Shown piece after piece: positions 25,198 to 33,896 of a stretch of 64,000 nt of DNA. The notes beneath the pieces are model-generated. The model had not been told where the DNA came from, ran no database searches, and saw only the letters and a program-made list of their open reading frames with translations. This DNA comes from Dinghuibacter silviterrae. Its GTDB lineage: Bacteria > Bacteroidota > Bacteroidia > Chitinophagales > Chitinophagaceae. The DNA lies in NCBI RefSeq assembly GCF_004366355.1, contig NZ_SODV01000002.1, positions 2,210,768 through 2,274,767 of the forward strand. Direction: 5' to 3'. The stretch's first letter is position 1, and the number at the start of each line of letters is the position of its first letter. Both the position numbers and the translations under genes were made by a program.

Positions 25198-26610
25198 CAC
25201 CCCCAGCTCCGCAATAGCCGGCGGCGCATCAAACACATCCAGCCAAACCCTCACCTTATCCCCCCACACCCGGTCAAACCGGTGAATCTTCACCCTCCCC
25301 TTCTGGTCCCCCGTGAGCAGCGGATGCCACACCCCATTCTCACAGTATTCAAAACGATAGTGCGAAGTATGCGCCTCCGCTTCCGTCAGGACGATCGTGT
25401 TAAACGACCTGTCCTTGCCAAAATCAACCTGGTACCAGGGCGCCTTCACGGTCGGATTGGATTGCCATGCACTCCGGAAATCGTCGTCGTTCCCGAAATC
25501 CATGATGTTCATGTCATCGCTCCAACTTCCTTCGGCCGGTTGATGCTTGGCAATGTTGGGTGAAATGACGGGATAGGGACCGGCCGGCACCGGGGAGACG
25601 GGCCCCTGGTTCTTCCACAGGCGCCCAATGGACGCCAGGGCTTCCACTGCATTGTCATCCATCAGGCCGTCCGTGTTGGGCGCGACATTGAGGATGAAGT
25701 TGCACCAGGCATTGTTCAGCGGGACGATAAGGTCATTGACGAGTTTTTGCGGGTCCTTGACGGGCTTGGTGGGGAAGTCCGTCTTCCAAAACCAGTTCTC
25801 CTGAAGGGGCAGACAGGTCAGGGCTGGAAGGCGGTTCGAGCTTTTCGAGATCCGCTGACCGGCGCCGAGTTCATAGGATTTAATGTCTGTGTACAAGAGG
25901 GCCTCCGCGGGGTATTTCGCGGAATTGAGGTCCATCACCAGACAGTCGGGTTGCAAGGACTTGATGAGCCGGTAGACCTCCTCGAAAGGCACCTCGTCAT
26001 AAGAGATCCGCGACCAGGGGGCATCCCATCCGTCTATGATCAGGGCGGTAATGGGGCCGTAGTTGGTCAGCAACTCCGTCAGCTGGGCCTTGATCATGTC
26101 CACGTCTTTTCGGGTGATAAAACCCGGGCGTATTTTGTGGTGGGTATCCAGGATGGAATAGTACAAAAACACCTTTAGCCCCTGGGCCCGGAAGGCCTTC
26201 GCAAATTCGCCCACAACGTCCCTTTTGCACGGGCTGCTCATGATGCTGTAGTCGGTGGTCTTGGTATCCCAGATGCAAAAACCGCTGTGGTGCTTGGTGG
26301 TGATACAGCCGTAGGTCATGCCGGCGGATTTCGCGGCTTTTGCCCACTGGTTGCAATCGAGTTTGGTGGGGTTGACCAGGGATGCAGGTGCATCCGGGTC
26401 CGGCCAGTCCTGGTTCATATAGGTGGGCATCCCGAAGTGAATGAACATCCCGAAACGCAGGTCTTCAAATTGCTGTTGGAGGGTGTGTAGGGCATCCGCT
26501 GAGGGCAAGCCTACCTGGGCGGGCTCAGGCACTTGTGCCACCGCCCGAAGGGAAACTAGACCGATGAAGCTAAGGGAGAGAGATAATTTTGCGAAGAATT
26601 TCCGGGTCAT
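25180..26610 (-). CDS. GH29 alpha-L-fucosidase-like enzyme with discoidin (F5/8C) domain
   Basis: A 476-residue secreted enzyme. Signal peptide (MTRKFFAKLSLSLSFIGLVSLRAVAQ region), a GH29 TIM barrel (about 40-345) with FGMFIHFG, TTKHHSGFCIWDT and the nucleophile region LIIDGWD (Asp near 191), and a C-terminal F5/8 type C carbohydrate-binding domain (about 385-476, APWYQVDFGKDRSFNTIVL). GH29 releases terminal alpha-L-fucose by a retaining mechanism; the position of the acid/base varies by subfamily and I cannot assign it. Divergent from the clan-A glycosidase gene with only 29 bases between the two ATGs. Likely periplasmic, degrading fucosylated glycans. Confidence 0.85.
   Translation of the reverse strand: MTRKFFAKLSLSLSFIGLVSLRAVAQVPEPAQVGLPSADALHTLQQQFEDLRFGMFIHFGMPTYMNQDWPDPDAPASLVNPTKLDCNQWAKAAKSAGMTYGCITTKHHSGFCIWDTKTTDYSIMSSPCKRDVVGEFAKAFRAQGLKVFLYYSILDTHHKIRPGFITRKDVDMIKAQLTELLTNYGPITALIIDGWDAPWSRISYDEVPFEEVYRLIKSLQPDCLVMDLNSAKYPAEALLYTDIKSYELGAGQRISKSSNRLPALTCLPLQENWFWKTDFPTKPVKDPQKLVNDLIVPLNNAWCNFILNVAPNTDGLMDDNAVEALASIGRLWKNQGPVSPVPAGPYPVISPNIAKHQPAEGSWSDDMNIMDFGNDDDFRSAWQSNPTVKAPWYQVDFGKDRSFNTIVLTEAEAHTSHYRFEYCENGVWHPLLTGDQKGRVKIHRFDRVWGDKVRVWLDVFDAPPAIAELGVFDERR
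26584..26591 (+). promoter_or_regulatory. -7 element for the clan-A glycosidase gene
   Basis: TAATTTTG is a perfect TAnnTTTG match located inside the first codons of the divergent fucosidase gene, 48 bases above ATG 26640. No clear -33 element. Confidence 0.4.
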
Positions 26611-26615
26611 ATAGG

Positions 26616-26623
26616 CAAATATA
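26616..26623 (-). promoter_or_regulatory. -7 element for the fucosidase gene
   Basis: On the minus strand TATATTTG is a perfect match to TAnnTTTG, with only 5 bases before ATG 26610, so the message would be leaderless or nearly so. No good -33 element is visible. Confidence 0.4.
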
Positions 26624-26648
26624 TGATAAATTGAAAGCCATGTCGGCT

Positions 26649-27779
26649 ATGAAAAAACGCATCGTTGGTGTTCTTATTTTAGTTTGTATCTTCTGCCTGC
26701 CCGTCGGATCCCGGCCTGTGCAAGAGCAGCCGCAGGATCTGATCCTCGGTGTGAATGCTGCTATCGCTTCCATGAGCGTATCGCAGCAGAATGCCATTCT
26801 TGCTCAGCTGCACGCTGCCGGCGTTCGTTACATCCGGTCGGGCATCCTGCCTGATGATAGGAGTGTCGACTTTGCCCGGCGCGCTCAGGCGCAGGGTATT
26901 GGAATCGACTGGCTGGTCGAGTTGCAATATCGGCCGGGTGCGCCCAGCCGGCCGTGGCCCAATGCGTTTAGCGTGTGGGGCGGACCTCCCCTCTCTGCGG
27001 CCGATCCGGATCAATTCCGCAAGTACTTCGAGCCGCTGCTCGCAAAGCTCGATGCTGCCGGCGTCACACTGGCCGGCTTCGAACTGGGAAACGAAATCAA
27101 CTCCCCCATGTTCAATGCGGATTTCAGCCTGCCTGCTGAAAACCCCAACCAGTCCAAAGAATTCAACCTTTGGGATCTTTCTCATGACCCCGAAGCCAGG
27201 CAGGTGGCAAAGGGCTACCTGCAATATCTCAAGCTGCTGGCGGTCATCAAGGATGTACGCTCCCGATCAAAGCTCAACCGGCATACGTTGATCGTCAGCG
27301 CGGGCCTGGTGTTCAACGAGGCTCCGGACGCTCCCCGTAAAGCGCGGCTGGACGCCGTCAGCGCAGCCGCGACCCTTGATTTCATGCGCGCCGGCGGTCT
27401 GGACACGCTCGTAGATGTCTATGGTGTGCACACTTACCCCTGGACGGACAACCCGGGAAATCCGAGCGCCGCGGCGGGACGCCGGGATCGATTGCAGAAA
27501 TATGTCCTGTCGGTGACCCGGCCACCAGGCAGTGCCGGCGGCAAGCCCTGCTGGATTACCGAATGGGGCATCCCCAATCATGATACCTCCTGTCCTCCCC
27601 GCGAAACGGATCAGATCGCTCTCGTGAATGAGACCCGGTCCAACCTCCGGCCATATATCGCGCAGAAGCGGGTCCTTGGCCTCTTCTACTATGCATGGCT
27701 CGACCCCCGCGAAGGCTTCGCCATCTACCGGTGTGGTCATTTGACGGAAACCGGGCGACTGGCGCTAGCGCCCTTCTAG
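26649..27779 (+). CDS. Secreted clan-A glycoside hydrolase (GH39/GH5-like TIM barrel)
   Basis: A 376-residue exported enzyme (signal peptide MKKRIVGVLILVCIFCLPVGS). It has the clan-A layout: an Asn-Glu acid/base at FELGNEINSP (Glu149) and a nucleophile at CWITEWGIPN (Glu305), with YGVHTYPW between. The exact family cannot be set by eye; GH39, GH5 and unclassified clan-A members all fit. ATG 26640 (three codons upstream) is an alternative start. Divergent from the fucosidase gene, which suggests joint action on a fucose-bearing oligosaccharide. The downstream 128-base gap contains an imperfect inverted repeat at 27870-27896. Confidence 0.7.
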   Translation: MKKRIVGVLILVCIFCLPVGSRPVQEQPQDLILGVNAAIASMSVSQQNAILAQLHAAGVRYIRSGILPDDRSVDFARRAQAQGIGIDWLVELQYRPGAPSRPWPNAFSVWGGPPLSAADPDQFRKYFEPLLAKLDAAGVTLAGFELGNEINSPMFNADFSLPAENPNQSKEFNLWDLSHDPEARQVAKGYLQYLKLLAVIKDVRSRSKLNRHTLIVSAGLVFNEAPDAPRKARLDAVSAAATLDFMRAGGLDTLVDVYGVHTYPWTDNPGNPSAAAGRRDRLQKYVLSVTRPPGSAGGKPCWITEWGIPNHDTSCPPRETDQIALVNETRSNLRPYIAQKRVLGLFYYAWLDPREGFAIYRCGHLTETGRLALAPF

Positions 27780-27869
27780 CCATGGGACGCTATAAATGGT
27801 GCCGGCGCGGAAGCAAACGGAAAAATGCCACTTGCAGCCGTGCCGGACTTCATAATTTGACGGTGCAAA

Positions 27870-27896
27870 CATAGGACAACCGATGTTGTGCCTATG
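27870..27896. other. Imperfect inverted repeat in convergent intergenic region
   Basis: CATAGG-A-CAAC and GTTG-TG-CCTATG can pair around a CGAT loop with a small internal bulge. It lies between the convergent ends of the clan-A glycosidase and TlpA genes. It could stop transcription from either side, but there is no T-run. The rest of 27780-27907 shows nothing recognisable. Confidence 0.3.
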
Positions 27897-27907
27897 CCAA
27901 GAAACAG

Positions 27908-29026
27908 TTAATTCAAGAAAATCCCCGCCAGCCTCTTCTCAAGCTCCTCCCCCCGAAGGTTCTTCCCGATAATCCTCCCCTGCGGGTCGATTAGGAAATT
28001 CTGCGGGATGGCGTTGACCCCATATTGCTTCGCCACCGCGTTGTTCCAGAATTGGAGGTCGGAAACCTGTGTCCAGGAAAGGTGGTCCATTTGAATGGCG
28101 GCGAGCCATTTATCCCGGTCGCCGGAGCGGTCGAGGGATACGCTCAGGATCGCAAAACCTTTGGGGTGGTATTGGGCATAGACCCCTACCAGGTTCGGGT
28201 TCTCCATGCGGCAGGGTCTGCACCAACTGGCCCAGAAATCCAGCAGGACGTATTTGCCTTTGAAGGAAGAAAGTGTGACCGGATTGCCCGCCGTATCGTT
28301 TTGGGTAAAGTCCGGGGCCGGTTTGCCGACGGCGGTTTTTGCGGCGATGTCCAGGCGTTCCCCAAAGGCCTTTCCCTGCCTGGATCCCTTTATGGATGCG
28401 TTCAGGCCATCGAAGATCGGTTGTAACTTATCCGGGTCCATATCCCGGGAGGCATATTGCCCGAGGGCATACAAGGCCAGGGGGGAAGCCGGGTGTTGAC
28501 GGGCAAATGCCCCATATACCGTGTTGGTTTCCGCGCGCAGTTGCTCGTTTTCTTTTTCCAGGGCGGCCATGGCAGCGGTGTCCCCGGCGGCATGGGCGGC
28601 CTGGTACCGGGTGACCAGGTCGGCCTCGCGCTGGCTGTAAGGCTTTTCCGCATCCTGGAGACCTTTGAACTGGGTGTTGAGCTCTGAACCGGTAAAAGCA
28701 GTATTGGAAAATGAATCGGTGTGGGCGACCGTCAACACACCCGGTGTCAGGTAGATTTGTGCAAAATGGGGTTCATGGAGCGGGATCCCCTGGTTGGGAG
28801 ACCTATCGAGCAAATAGGCGGGTCCTTCATCGGACACTTCCCCATGGAATACGTAAGCGCCATCTGTTACGGATACGCTGTCCAATGTGCGCTGACCGTC
28901 CTTGGCATAGAGCAGGTAAATCTCGCCGGCGGTCATGTTCCGGAGGGTGCCGTGTATCGTAAATGTCTGTGCAAATAAAGCCATGGGGACGGCTAATTGG
29001 AAGAAAAAACAGAAGAACTTCTTCAT
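27908..29026 (-). CDS. DUF4369/TlpA-type thioredoxin-like protein
   Basis: A 372-residue periplasmic protein. Signal peptide (MKKFFCFFFQLAVPMALFAQ), an N-terminal DUF4369 beta domain (about 20-110, FTIHGTLRNMTAGEIYLLYAKDG given in part), a helical charged middle (about 115-225), and a C-terminal TlpA/AhpC redoxin (about 235-372) with the redox site WCRPC near 267 and IPQNFLIDPQGRII. A disulfide oxidoreductase of the ResA/TlpA group acting on a secreted partner. The start overlaps the MutS-like gene stop by ATGA, so it is the last gene of the ABC/MutS operon. Confidence 0.88.
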   Translation of the reverse strand: MKKFFCFFFQLAVPMALFAQTFTIHGTLRNMTAGEIYLLYAKDGQRTLDSVSVTDGAYVFHGEVSDEGPAYLLDRSPNQGIPLHEPHFAQIYLTPGVLTVAHTDSFSNTAFTGSELNTQFKGLQDAEKPYSQREADLVTRYQAAHAAGDTAAMAALEKENEQLRAETNTVYGAFARQHPASPLALYALGQYASRDMDPDKLQPIFDGLNASIKGSRQGKAFGERLDIAAKTAVGKPAPDFTQNDTAGNPVTLSSFKGKYVLLDFWASWCRPCRMENPNLVGVYAQYHPKGFAILSVSLDRSGDRDKWLAAIQMDHLSWTQVSDLQFWNNAVAKQYGVNAIPQNFLIDPQGRIIGKNLRGEELEKRLAGIFLN

Positions 29027-31608
29027 GTAATCAGGTTTAAAATTTGTTCGTTTTCGATGATGAGCATGCCATGTCTATCCGCCGAAATACCTGGCTCCAG
29101 CCGATACGTATAGCGCGGGATCGGGCCGTCCATCTGCGTGGGCAAATACACGAACCGCAGGTTGTCGAGGCGCTGTCCCAGGGTTTCTCCCACTTCGGTG
29201 ATGTGGGTGGAGATCAAGAACAGACAGTTCCGGTAGGCTGAAAGTGCTTCTGTCACGGCCAGGGTGGCATCGTAGGCGTCCTTGACGTTCGTACCCTTGA
29301 AGAGCTCGTCAAAGATGACGACCAGGTCCTTACCGGCGCTGACTTCTTCCGCGACCTGTTTGACCCTTAGGACCTCCGCATAGAAGTGGCTATACCCCAG
29401 GCTGAGGTTATCAGGGACGTTGATCGAGGAATACAGACCGTCCCGGACCGAAAAGACCATGTTTTCAGCAGCCACCGGGAAGCCGATATGCCCGAGGTAA
29501 ACCGCGATGCCAAAGGATTTCATAAAGGTGGACTTACCCGCCATGTTGGCCCCGGTGAGGAAAAGCATATTGTTTTCCCCGTCAAGGGACAGGGGATTGG
29601 CAACGGCCTTGTCGATACCCGGGTGTCTCAACGCGGTGGCATTAAAAGTCCGGCACTCCTTTGGCAACGCCTTGGCATACGAAAACCCTTTTTCCCGGGC
29701 GACGTTGCCGACGGCAATGTTGACATCGAGCGCATAAATGCATTGCAGCAGCTTTTCCAATTCGGGGCGCAGCACATTCCGGAAAAGATGATCGAGGGAA
29801 CCCAGCCGGGTCAATGACAGCGCCGCCAAACGCTTATCCGCCAATATTTCCTTCAGGAACCGGACCTCCTCTCCAAAAGGCCCTTCCTCCGGTAATAGCG
29901 GCAAAAATTTTGTCAACACCTCTAAAACCCTGACGACGGCACCCACGCCTGTCTTTAACACGTGATAGGCTTCGTCCCGCATGATGGCGGCGGTTATCCT
30001 TTTCCTGAGCGCCCCTACCCTTGCAGTCAGCGCATTTCCTTGGGCACCGCCCAGGTAGTCTTCCACGAGGGTCAATGCTTCTTTGTCAAAAGGAAAGCGC
30101 AGGGCCAGGTCCGCAAAGTGCCGGAAGACAGCGCTTCGCCGGTTGATGGCGTCCGGGTCGGACAAGGGTTGCCGGAACAGGTGGTCCAGCAGCCGTTCTC
30201 CCCCCACCGTTTGTACCTTGTTAAAAAGACTGTATATCGAATGCGGTTTGTACCTGCCGGGCAGGTTCAAATCATCCAGGGTTTGTTTGTCCGCGATAAA
30301 GCCTTTTTTGGTTGAGCCCGGGGAGGCGGGCGTCTTCAGCACATCGAAAATCCTTTCGTTGTGAATAATGACCATTCCATGCCGGTCGGCGGTTACGCCT
30401 TCTTCCAGGGTATAGGTATATACCGGCGTGTGGCCGTTCATCCGCGTCGGCAGGTAGACGAAGCGGACGTTGTTACAGCGCCTGCCCAGCACTTCGGCCG
30501 CCTCGACGATATGGGTGGAGATCACGAAAATGCTGTTCCGTTTCCCGGCAAAGGCCTCGGTGATGGCAATGGTCGCTTCATACGCATCCTTTACGTTGGT
30601 CCCCCGGAACAGTTCGTCAAAGATGACAAAGAGGTTCCGGGAACGGTATAATTCATGCGCTACCTTTTTGACGCGAAGGACCTCGGCATAAAAGTGGCTG
30701 GCCCCCATCCCCAGGTTATCCGGGAGGTTGATGGTGGTATAGATGCCGTCCAGGACCGAAAATTCCATCTTAAGAGCGGGCACGGGAAATCCCATGTGCG
30801 CAAGGAAGAGTGCGATGCCCAGGGTTTTCATAAAGGTGGACTTGCCCGCCATGTTGGCGCCCGTTAAAAAGAGGACATTGTTTTCCGGTGTGATCTCCAG
30901 GGAATTGGGTACTGCGTTTTTGAGCAAGGGGTGATAAACCGCCTCCAACCGGACGCTGCCCGCGGAAGCAGGCAGTGCGGTGGGAAAGACGAAACCCAGG
31001 TCGAGGGCTGCTTTTCCCACCGCGATGTACACGTCGAGGTAATAAAGCTGTTTGAGCAAGTCCAGGACGAGTGCACGGTGCCTGAACCGCAGCAGCAGGT
31101 CGAGTGCGGCGATCTTTGCATAAGGAAGTTTGCTCCCGGCGGAGAACACCGGTTCGAGGGCCGGATTCGTCAACAGCGCGTCCAACCCGGGATACGGGTT
31201 CGAACCGGCAAAGGCTTTTAGTCCATGAAGGAGCTCCAGCAAGGCTCCTACCCCCTTTTGAATGGCCTTGAACTCCATGTCCGCCCCGACCGCGTTGGTC
31301 AGGCGTTCTCCCAGGCTGCGTTCTTCTCCGGATAATTTTGTCCGCTCGTCGGTGTTCGCCAGGTACGGTTCCACCGCGTCGAACAAATCGCTTCGAAAGG
31401 GAAATGCCACGCCTGACAGGTACCGGATCAAACCCACGCGACGGTTGATGGCCTCCGCGTCCGACAAGGGATAACGAAACATGTCCTCCAGCACCTTGGC
31501 ACCGCCCAGGGTGACCGTACGGTTAAACAACGCATATACGGAGGCCCCGCCCCGTTTGCCAAAGAGGCTGAGGTCGTCCAGGGTCTGCTGGTCCGTAGTA
31601 AATCGCAT
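29023..31608 (-). CDS. Tandem-duplicated MutS-like ATPase (two MutS III/V units fused)
   Basis: An 861-residue cytoplasmic protein made of two homologous halves, about 1-435 and 436-861. Each half opens with TLDDL-(S/N)-L and then LGG/VGG-(A/E)-(K/R)-(V/L)L-D-(M/L)FR-(Y/Q)PLSD-(A/P)-(E/D)AINRR, and each holds a MutS-type ATPase with the Walker A TGANMAGKSTFMK (about 250 and 683), Walker B VIFDELF(R/K)GTNVKDAY and the STHI motif. Neither half has the mismatch-recognition domain I, so this is not classical MutS. MutS-like ATPases work as dimers, so the fusion may form its own intramolecular dimer. It sits 5 bases after the GldFG-like permease gene and overlaps the thioredoxin gene by ATGA. Role unknown. 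Confidence 0.9.
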   Translation of the reverse strand: MRFTTDQQTLDDLSLFGKRGGASVYALFNRTVTLGGAKVLEDMFRYPLSDAEAINRRVGLIRYLSGVAFPFRSDLFDAVEPYLANTDERTKLSGEERSLGERLTNAVGADMEFKAIQKGVGALLELLHGLKAFAGSNPYPGLDALLTNPALEPVFSAGSKLPYAKIAALDLLLRFRHRALVLDLLKQLYYLDVYIAVGKAALDLGFVFPTALPASAGSVRLEAVYHPLLKNAVPNSLEITPENNVLFLTGANMAGKSTFMKTLGIALFLAHMGFPVPALKMEFSVLDGIYTTINLPDNLGMGASHFYAEVLRVKKVAHELYRSRNLFVIFDELFRGTNVKDAYEATIAITEAFAGKRNSIFVISTHIVEAAEVLGRRCNNVRFVYLPTRMNGHTPVYTYTLEEGVTADRHGMVIIHNERIFDVLKTPASPGSTKKGFIADKQTLDDLNLPGRYKPHSIYSLFNKVQTVGGERLLDHLFRQPLSDPDAINRRSAVFRHFADLALRFPFDKEALTLVEDYLGGAQGNALTARVGALRKRITAAIMRDEAYHVLKTGVGAVVRVLEVLTKFLPLLPEEGPFGEEVRFLKEILADKRLAALSLTRLGSLDHLFRNVLRPELEKLLQCIYALDVNIAVGNVAREKGFSYAKALPKECRTFNATALRHPGIDKAVANPLSLDGENNMLFLTGANMAGKSTFMKSFGIAVYLGHIGFPVAAENMVFSVRDGLYSSINVPDNLSLGYSHFYAEVLRVKQVAEEVSAGKDLVVIFDELFKGTNVKDAYDATLAVTEALSAYRNCLFLISTHITEVGETLGQRLDNLRFVYLPTQMDGPIPRYTYRLEPGISADRHGMLIIENEQILNLIT

Positions 31609-31613
31609 GGTCT

Positions 31614-33896
31614 CTATTTCCGTTTACGCCTGATCAATAAAACCGTCCCGAAGACCGCGAGCAGTGCGGGCAGGATCCATACGAAAGACAGGTTTACCCA
31701 CTTCATGCCGCTTAGGGATAAATAGACATGATCGTCGGTCATGGGTGGTCTGCGCACGTCGATCGGCACCTTGTCCCCGGACAGCCAGTAGAACAGGCCA
31801 TCGATCATCGTGTTGTTCATGGGCCGTATTCCCCTGCGGCCGGTGGACAGGTTTGCGTTGTCCACACAATCTGCGTCGCCCATGACGATGATCCGTTGGT
31901 CGTGGCCATTCTGCGTTCGGGAAAGGGCGAGTACGGTTGTATAAGCGGTTTCCACCTCTCCTGCTTTTGGATTCAGGACAACGGTGTCGTCTCCGAAATT
32001 GGTCGTTTCCAGTTCATTCCAACTGCCTGTTGGCTCGGTGCCGAACCAGGATGTTGCCGTAAAGCCCTTGTCCGTTGTATAACTCAACCCGCAGGCGCCA
32101 TCCATGGCGACCACGCCTTCCTCTTTCCTGATCCCCCCCAGCTCATAGGACATCTTCTCCGACACCTTGGTGGGCCGCACCAGGATAAAGTCCGGAGCAT
32201 AATACGGATGGGGCTGAACGATTCTGCCGGGGAGAAAGCTGACCCCGAAACGCCCTGCGATCGGGTTCATAGAGGCTTGTCTTCCCGGGTCGCCGATGAC
32301 CAGGAGGTTTCCTCCCCTCGCAATATAATCATCCAGTTTTTTGTCTTCGGCGTCCGTTAGGGGTGTTTTCAGATCTGCCAGTACGAGGATGTTCATGTCC
32401 GTGGGAACGGCGCTGTCCGCGAGGTTTACTTCCCGTACGTTAAAACCCTGGTTGAGCAGGGCGCTCCGGGTATAACCGCTGTTGGTGAAATCAAAATAGC
32501 CCTTGTCCCCAAAGTTATCGATGTCCCGGGCTCCGTGTCCCGCGAGAAACCCGACGGTAGGCAGGTCCATGGCCAGCCGCTTCATGGCGGCGCTGATCTC
32601 CCGTTCACCTGGGTGCTTGTAGGGGTCGTTGAAAAGACGCAGAAAGCCTTTTCGACCGTCTTCGGTTTCCAGGACGCGCACGAATCGGAAGCGCTCCCCG
32701 GAAAGATCGATCTTCTTTTTGAGCTCCTCCGGGGAAAGGAATATGTCCGGGTCCAGGTCCTTGATGGCACACGCACGTTCCATCCGTTGCCGGTCATTCA
32801 GACCCGGATAGTGCGCAATAGGTGACGACTGGTCGGTTTGGGCATAATAGTAGACGTACTTCATCCGGATATCCGGTTTGAACCGCAGGTATTCCCTGAA
32901 GTTTTGCAGGTCGAAGTTGATAAAATCAGGAACGCACTGGTCGAAATTCGATTCAAAAAGGTTGACATAGGTGGTAATGGTTAATGGCCCCTTTACATTT
33001 TTGACAATCTCCTGGCTGTTGGGTGTAAGGGTATTGATCTTGGTCCTGGTGACGTCATAGAAACCCATCAAGGCCGGCCGCGAAGTGACATAACCCAGCA
33101 GCATGGCGATGACCACGACGGAAGAAAAACGCGCCAGGTTTGATCCCCGGGACCGTTTAACCTTGTCCATGTCCAGCTTGAAGACCGCCAGGAAGAGAAA
33201 AAGAGCAACGATGATCAGGAAATAGAGGATGTCTTCGCTGTTGATCAACCCGTGCAACATATTTTCGACGCGGCCCGTGATCGACAACCAGTAGGTAATG
33301 TCCCTGACGAATGCAATCCCCTGCCACACATGGCTGATGTAATTGAGCGCTGCAAAAAGCGCCAGGGTGCCGATGGCCGCTACGACCTGGTAAGACGTCA
33401 GGCAGGACATAAAAAGCCCAATGGCCGAATAGATGCAGATCAGCAGGTACATGCCCAACAGGGCGGTCACCACCATCGGTATATCCATGTCCTTGATGGT
33501 GAAGAAGCCAAAAATCCCGAAACAGGCCAGCACGCCCGTCAGCACAAGACCGTAGATCATCATCGCCAGGTACTTACCCAGAACGATCTGGGTATTGGAG
33601 ACGGGTGACGAGTACAAAAGCTTGATGGACCCGCTGCTGAATTCCCGGCTCATCAACCCCATGGACAAGAGGGGGATATAGAGATAGAAATACCCGATCA
33701 TATCGCTAAACCGGAAAGCCCAGCCGGTCACATCGGCAAAGTGCTGCCCCATCATTTCTGATTGTAGCTGCCCCTTCATCCCATTGGTAAAGATCAACCC
33801 GGTCTGAACGGCAAAGAGCACCAGGATTAGCCAGGCGATGGGGGAATAGAAAAGGGTCTGGAGTTCTGTAAGGGCGATTTTGCGTATCTTCTTCAC
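31614..33896 (-). CDS. ABC-2 permease fused to GldG-like auxiliary domain (GldF-GldG type)
   Basis: A 760-residue inner-membrane protein. Residues 1-290 are a GldF-like ABC-2 permease with about six transmembrane helices (SREFSSGSIKLLYSSPVS is the typical coupling segment). Residues about 295-720 are the GldG-like ABC_transp_aux domain (TINTYVNLFESN-like region, FLAGHGARDIDNFGDKGY, ILVLADLKTPLTDAED, GGNLLVIGDPGRQ). A final helix (FVWILPALLAVFGTVLLI) anchors the C-terminus. Start is GTG 33896, overlapping the ATPase stop as GTGA. In gliding bacteria GldF and GldG are separate genes; here they are one. A gliding role is not established by this: many such fusions serve other exports. Confidence 0.85.
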   Translation of the reverse strand: MKKIRKIALTELQTLFYSPIAWLILVLFAVQTGLIFTNGMKGQLQSEMMGQHFADVTGWAFRFSDMIGYFYLYIPLLSMGLMSREFSSGSIKLLYSSPVSNTQIVLGKYLAMMIYGLVLTGVLACFGIFGFFTIKDMDIPMVVTALLGMYLLICIYSAIGLFMSCLTSYQVVAAIGTLALFAALNYISHVWQGIAFVRDITYWLSITGRVENMLHGLINSEDILYFLIIVALFLFLAVFKLDMDKVKRSRGSNLARFSSVVVIAMLLGYVTSRPALMGFYDVTRTKINTLTPNSQEIVKNVKGPLTITTYVNLFESNFDQCVPDFINFDLQNFREYLRFKPDIRMKYVYYYAQTDQSSPIAHYPGLNDRQRMERACAIKDLDPDIFLSPEELKKKIDLSGERFRFVRVLETEDGRKGFLRLFNDPYKHPGEREISAAMKRLAMDLPTVGFLAGHGARDIDNFGDKGYFDFTNSGYTRSALLNQGFNVREVNLADSAVPTDMNILVLADLKTPLTDAEDKKLDDYIARGGNLLVIGDPGRQASMNPIAGRFGVSFLPGRIVQPHPYYAPDFILVRPTKVSEKMSYELGGIRKEEGVVAMDGACGLSYTTDKGFTATSWFGTEPTGSWNELETTNFGDDTVVLNPKAGEVETAYTTVLALSRTQNGHDQRIIVMGDADCVDNANLSTGRRGIRPMNNTMIDGLFYWLSGDKVPIDVRRPPMTDDHVYLSLSGMKWVNLSFVWILPALLAVFGTVLLIRRKRK

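Noticed and set aside
27866-27873. A perfect -7 element (TATGTTTG) on the minus strand
   Set aside because: No -33 element and no gene downstream on that strand; probably chance or part of the inverted repeat.
29023-31608. Classical mismatch repair mutS
   Set aside because: No mismatch-recognition domain and a duplicated short core; the operon context is not DNA repair.
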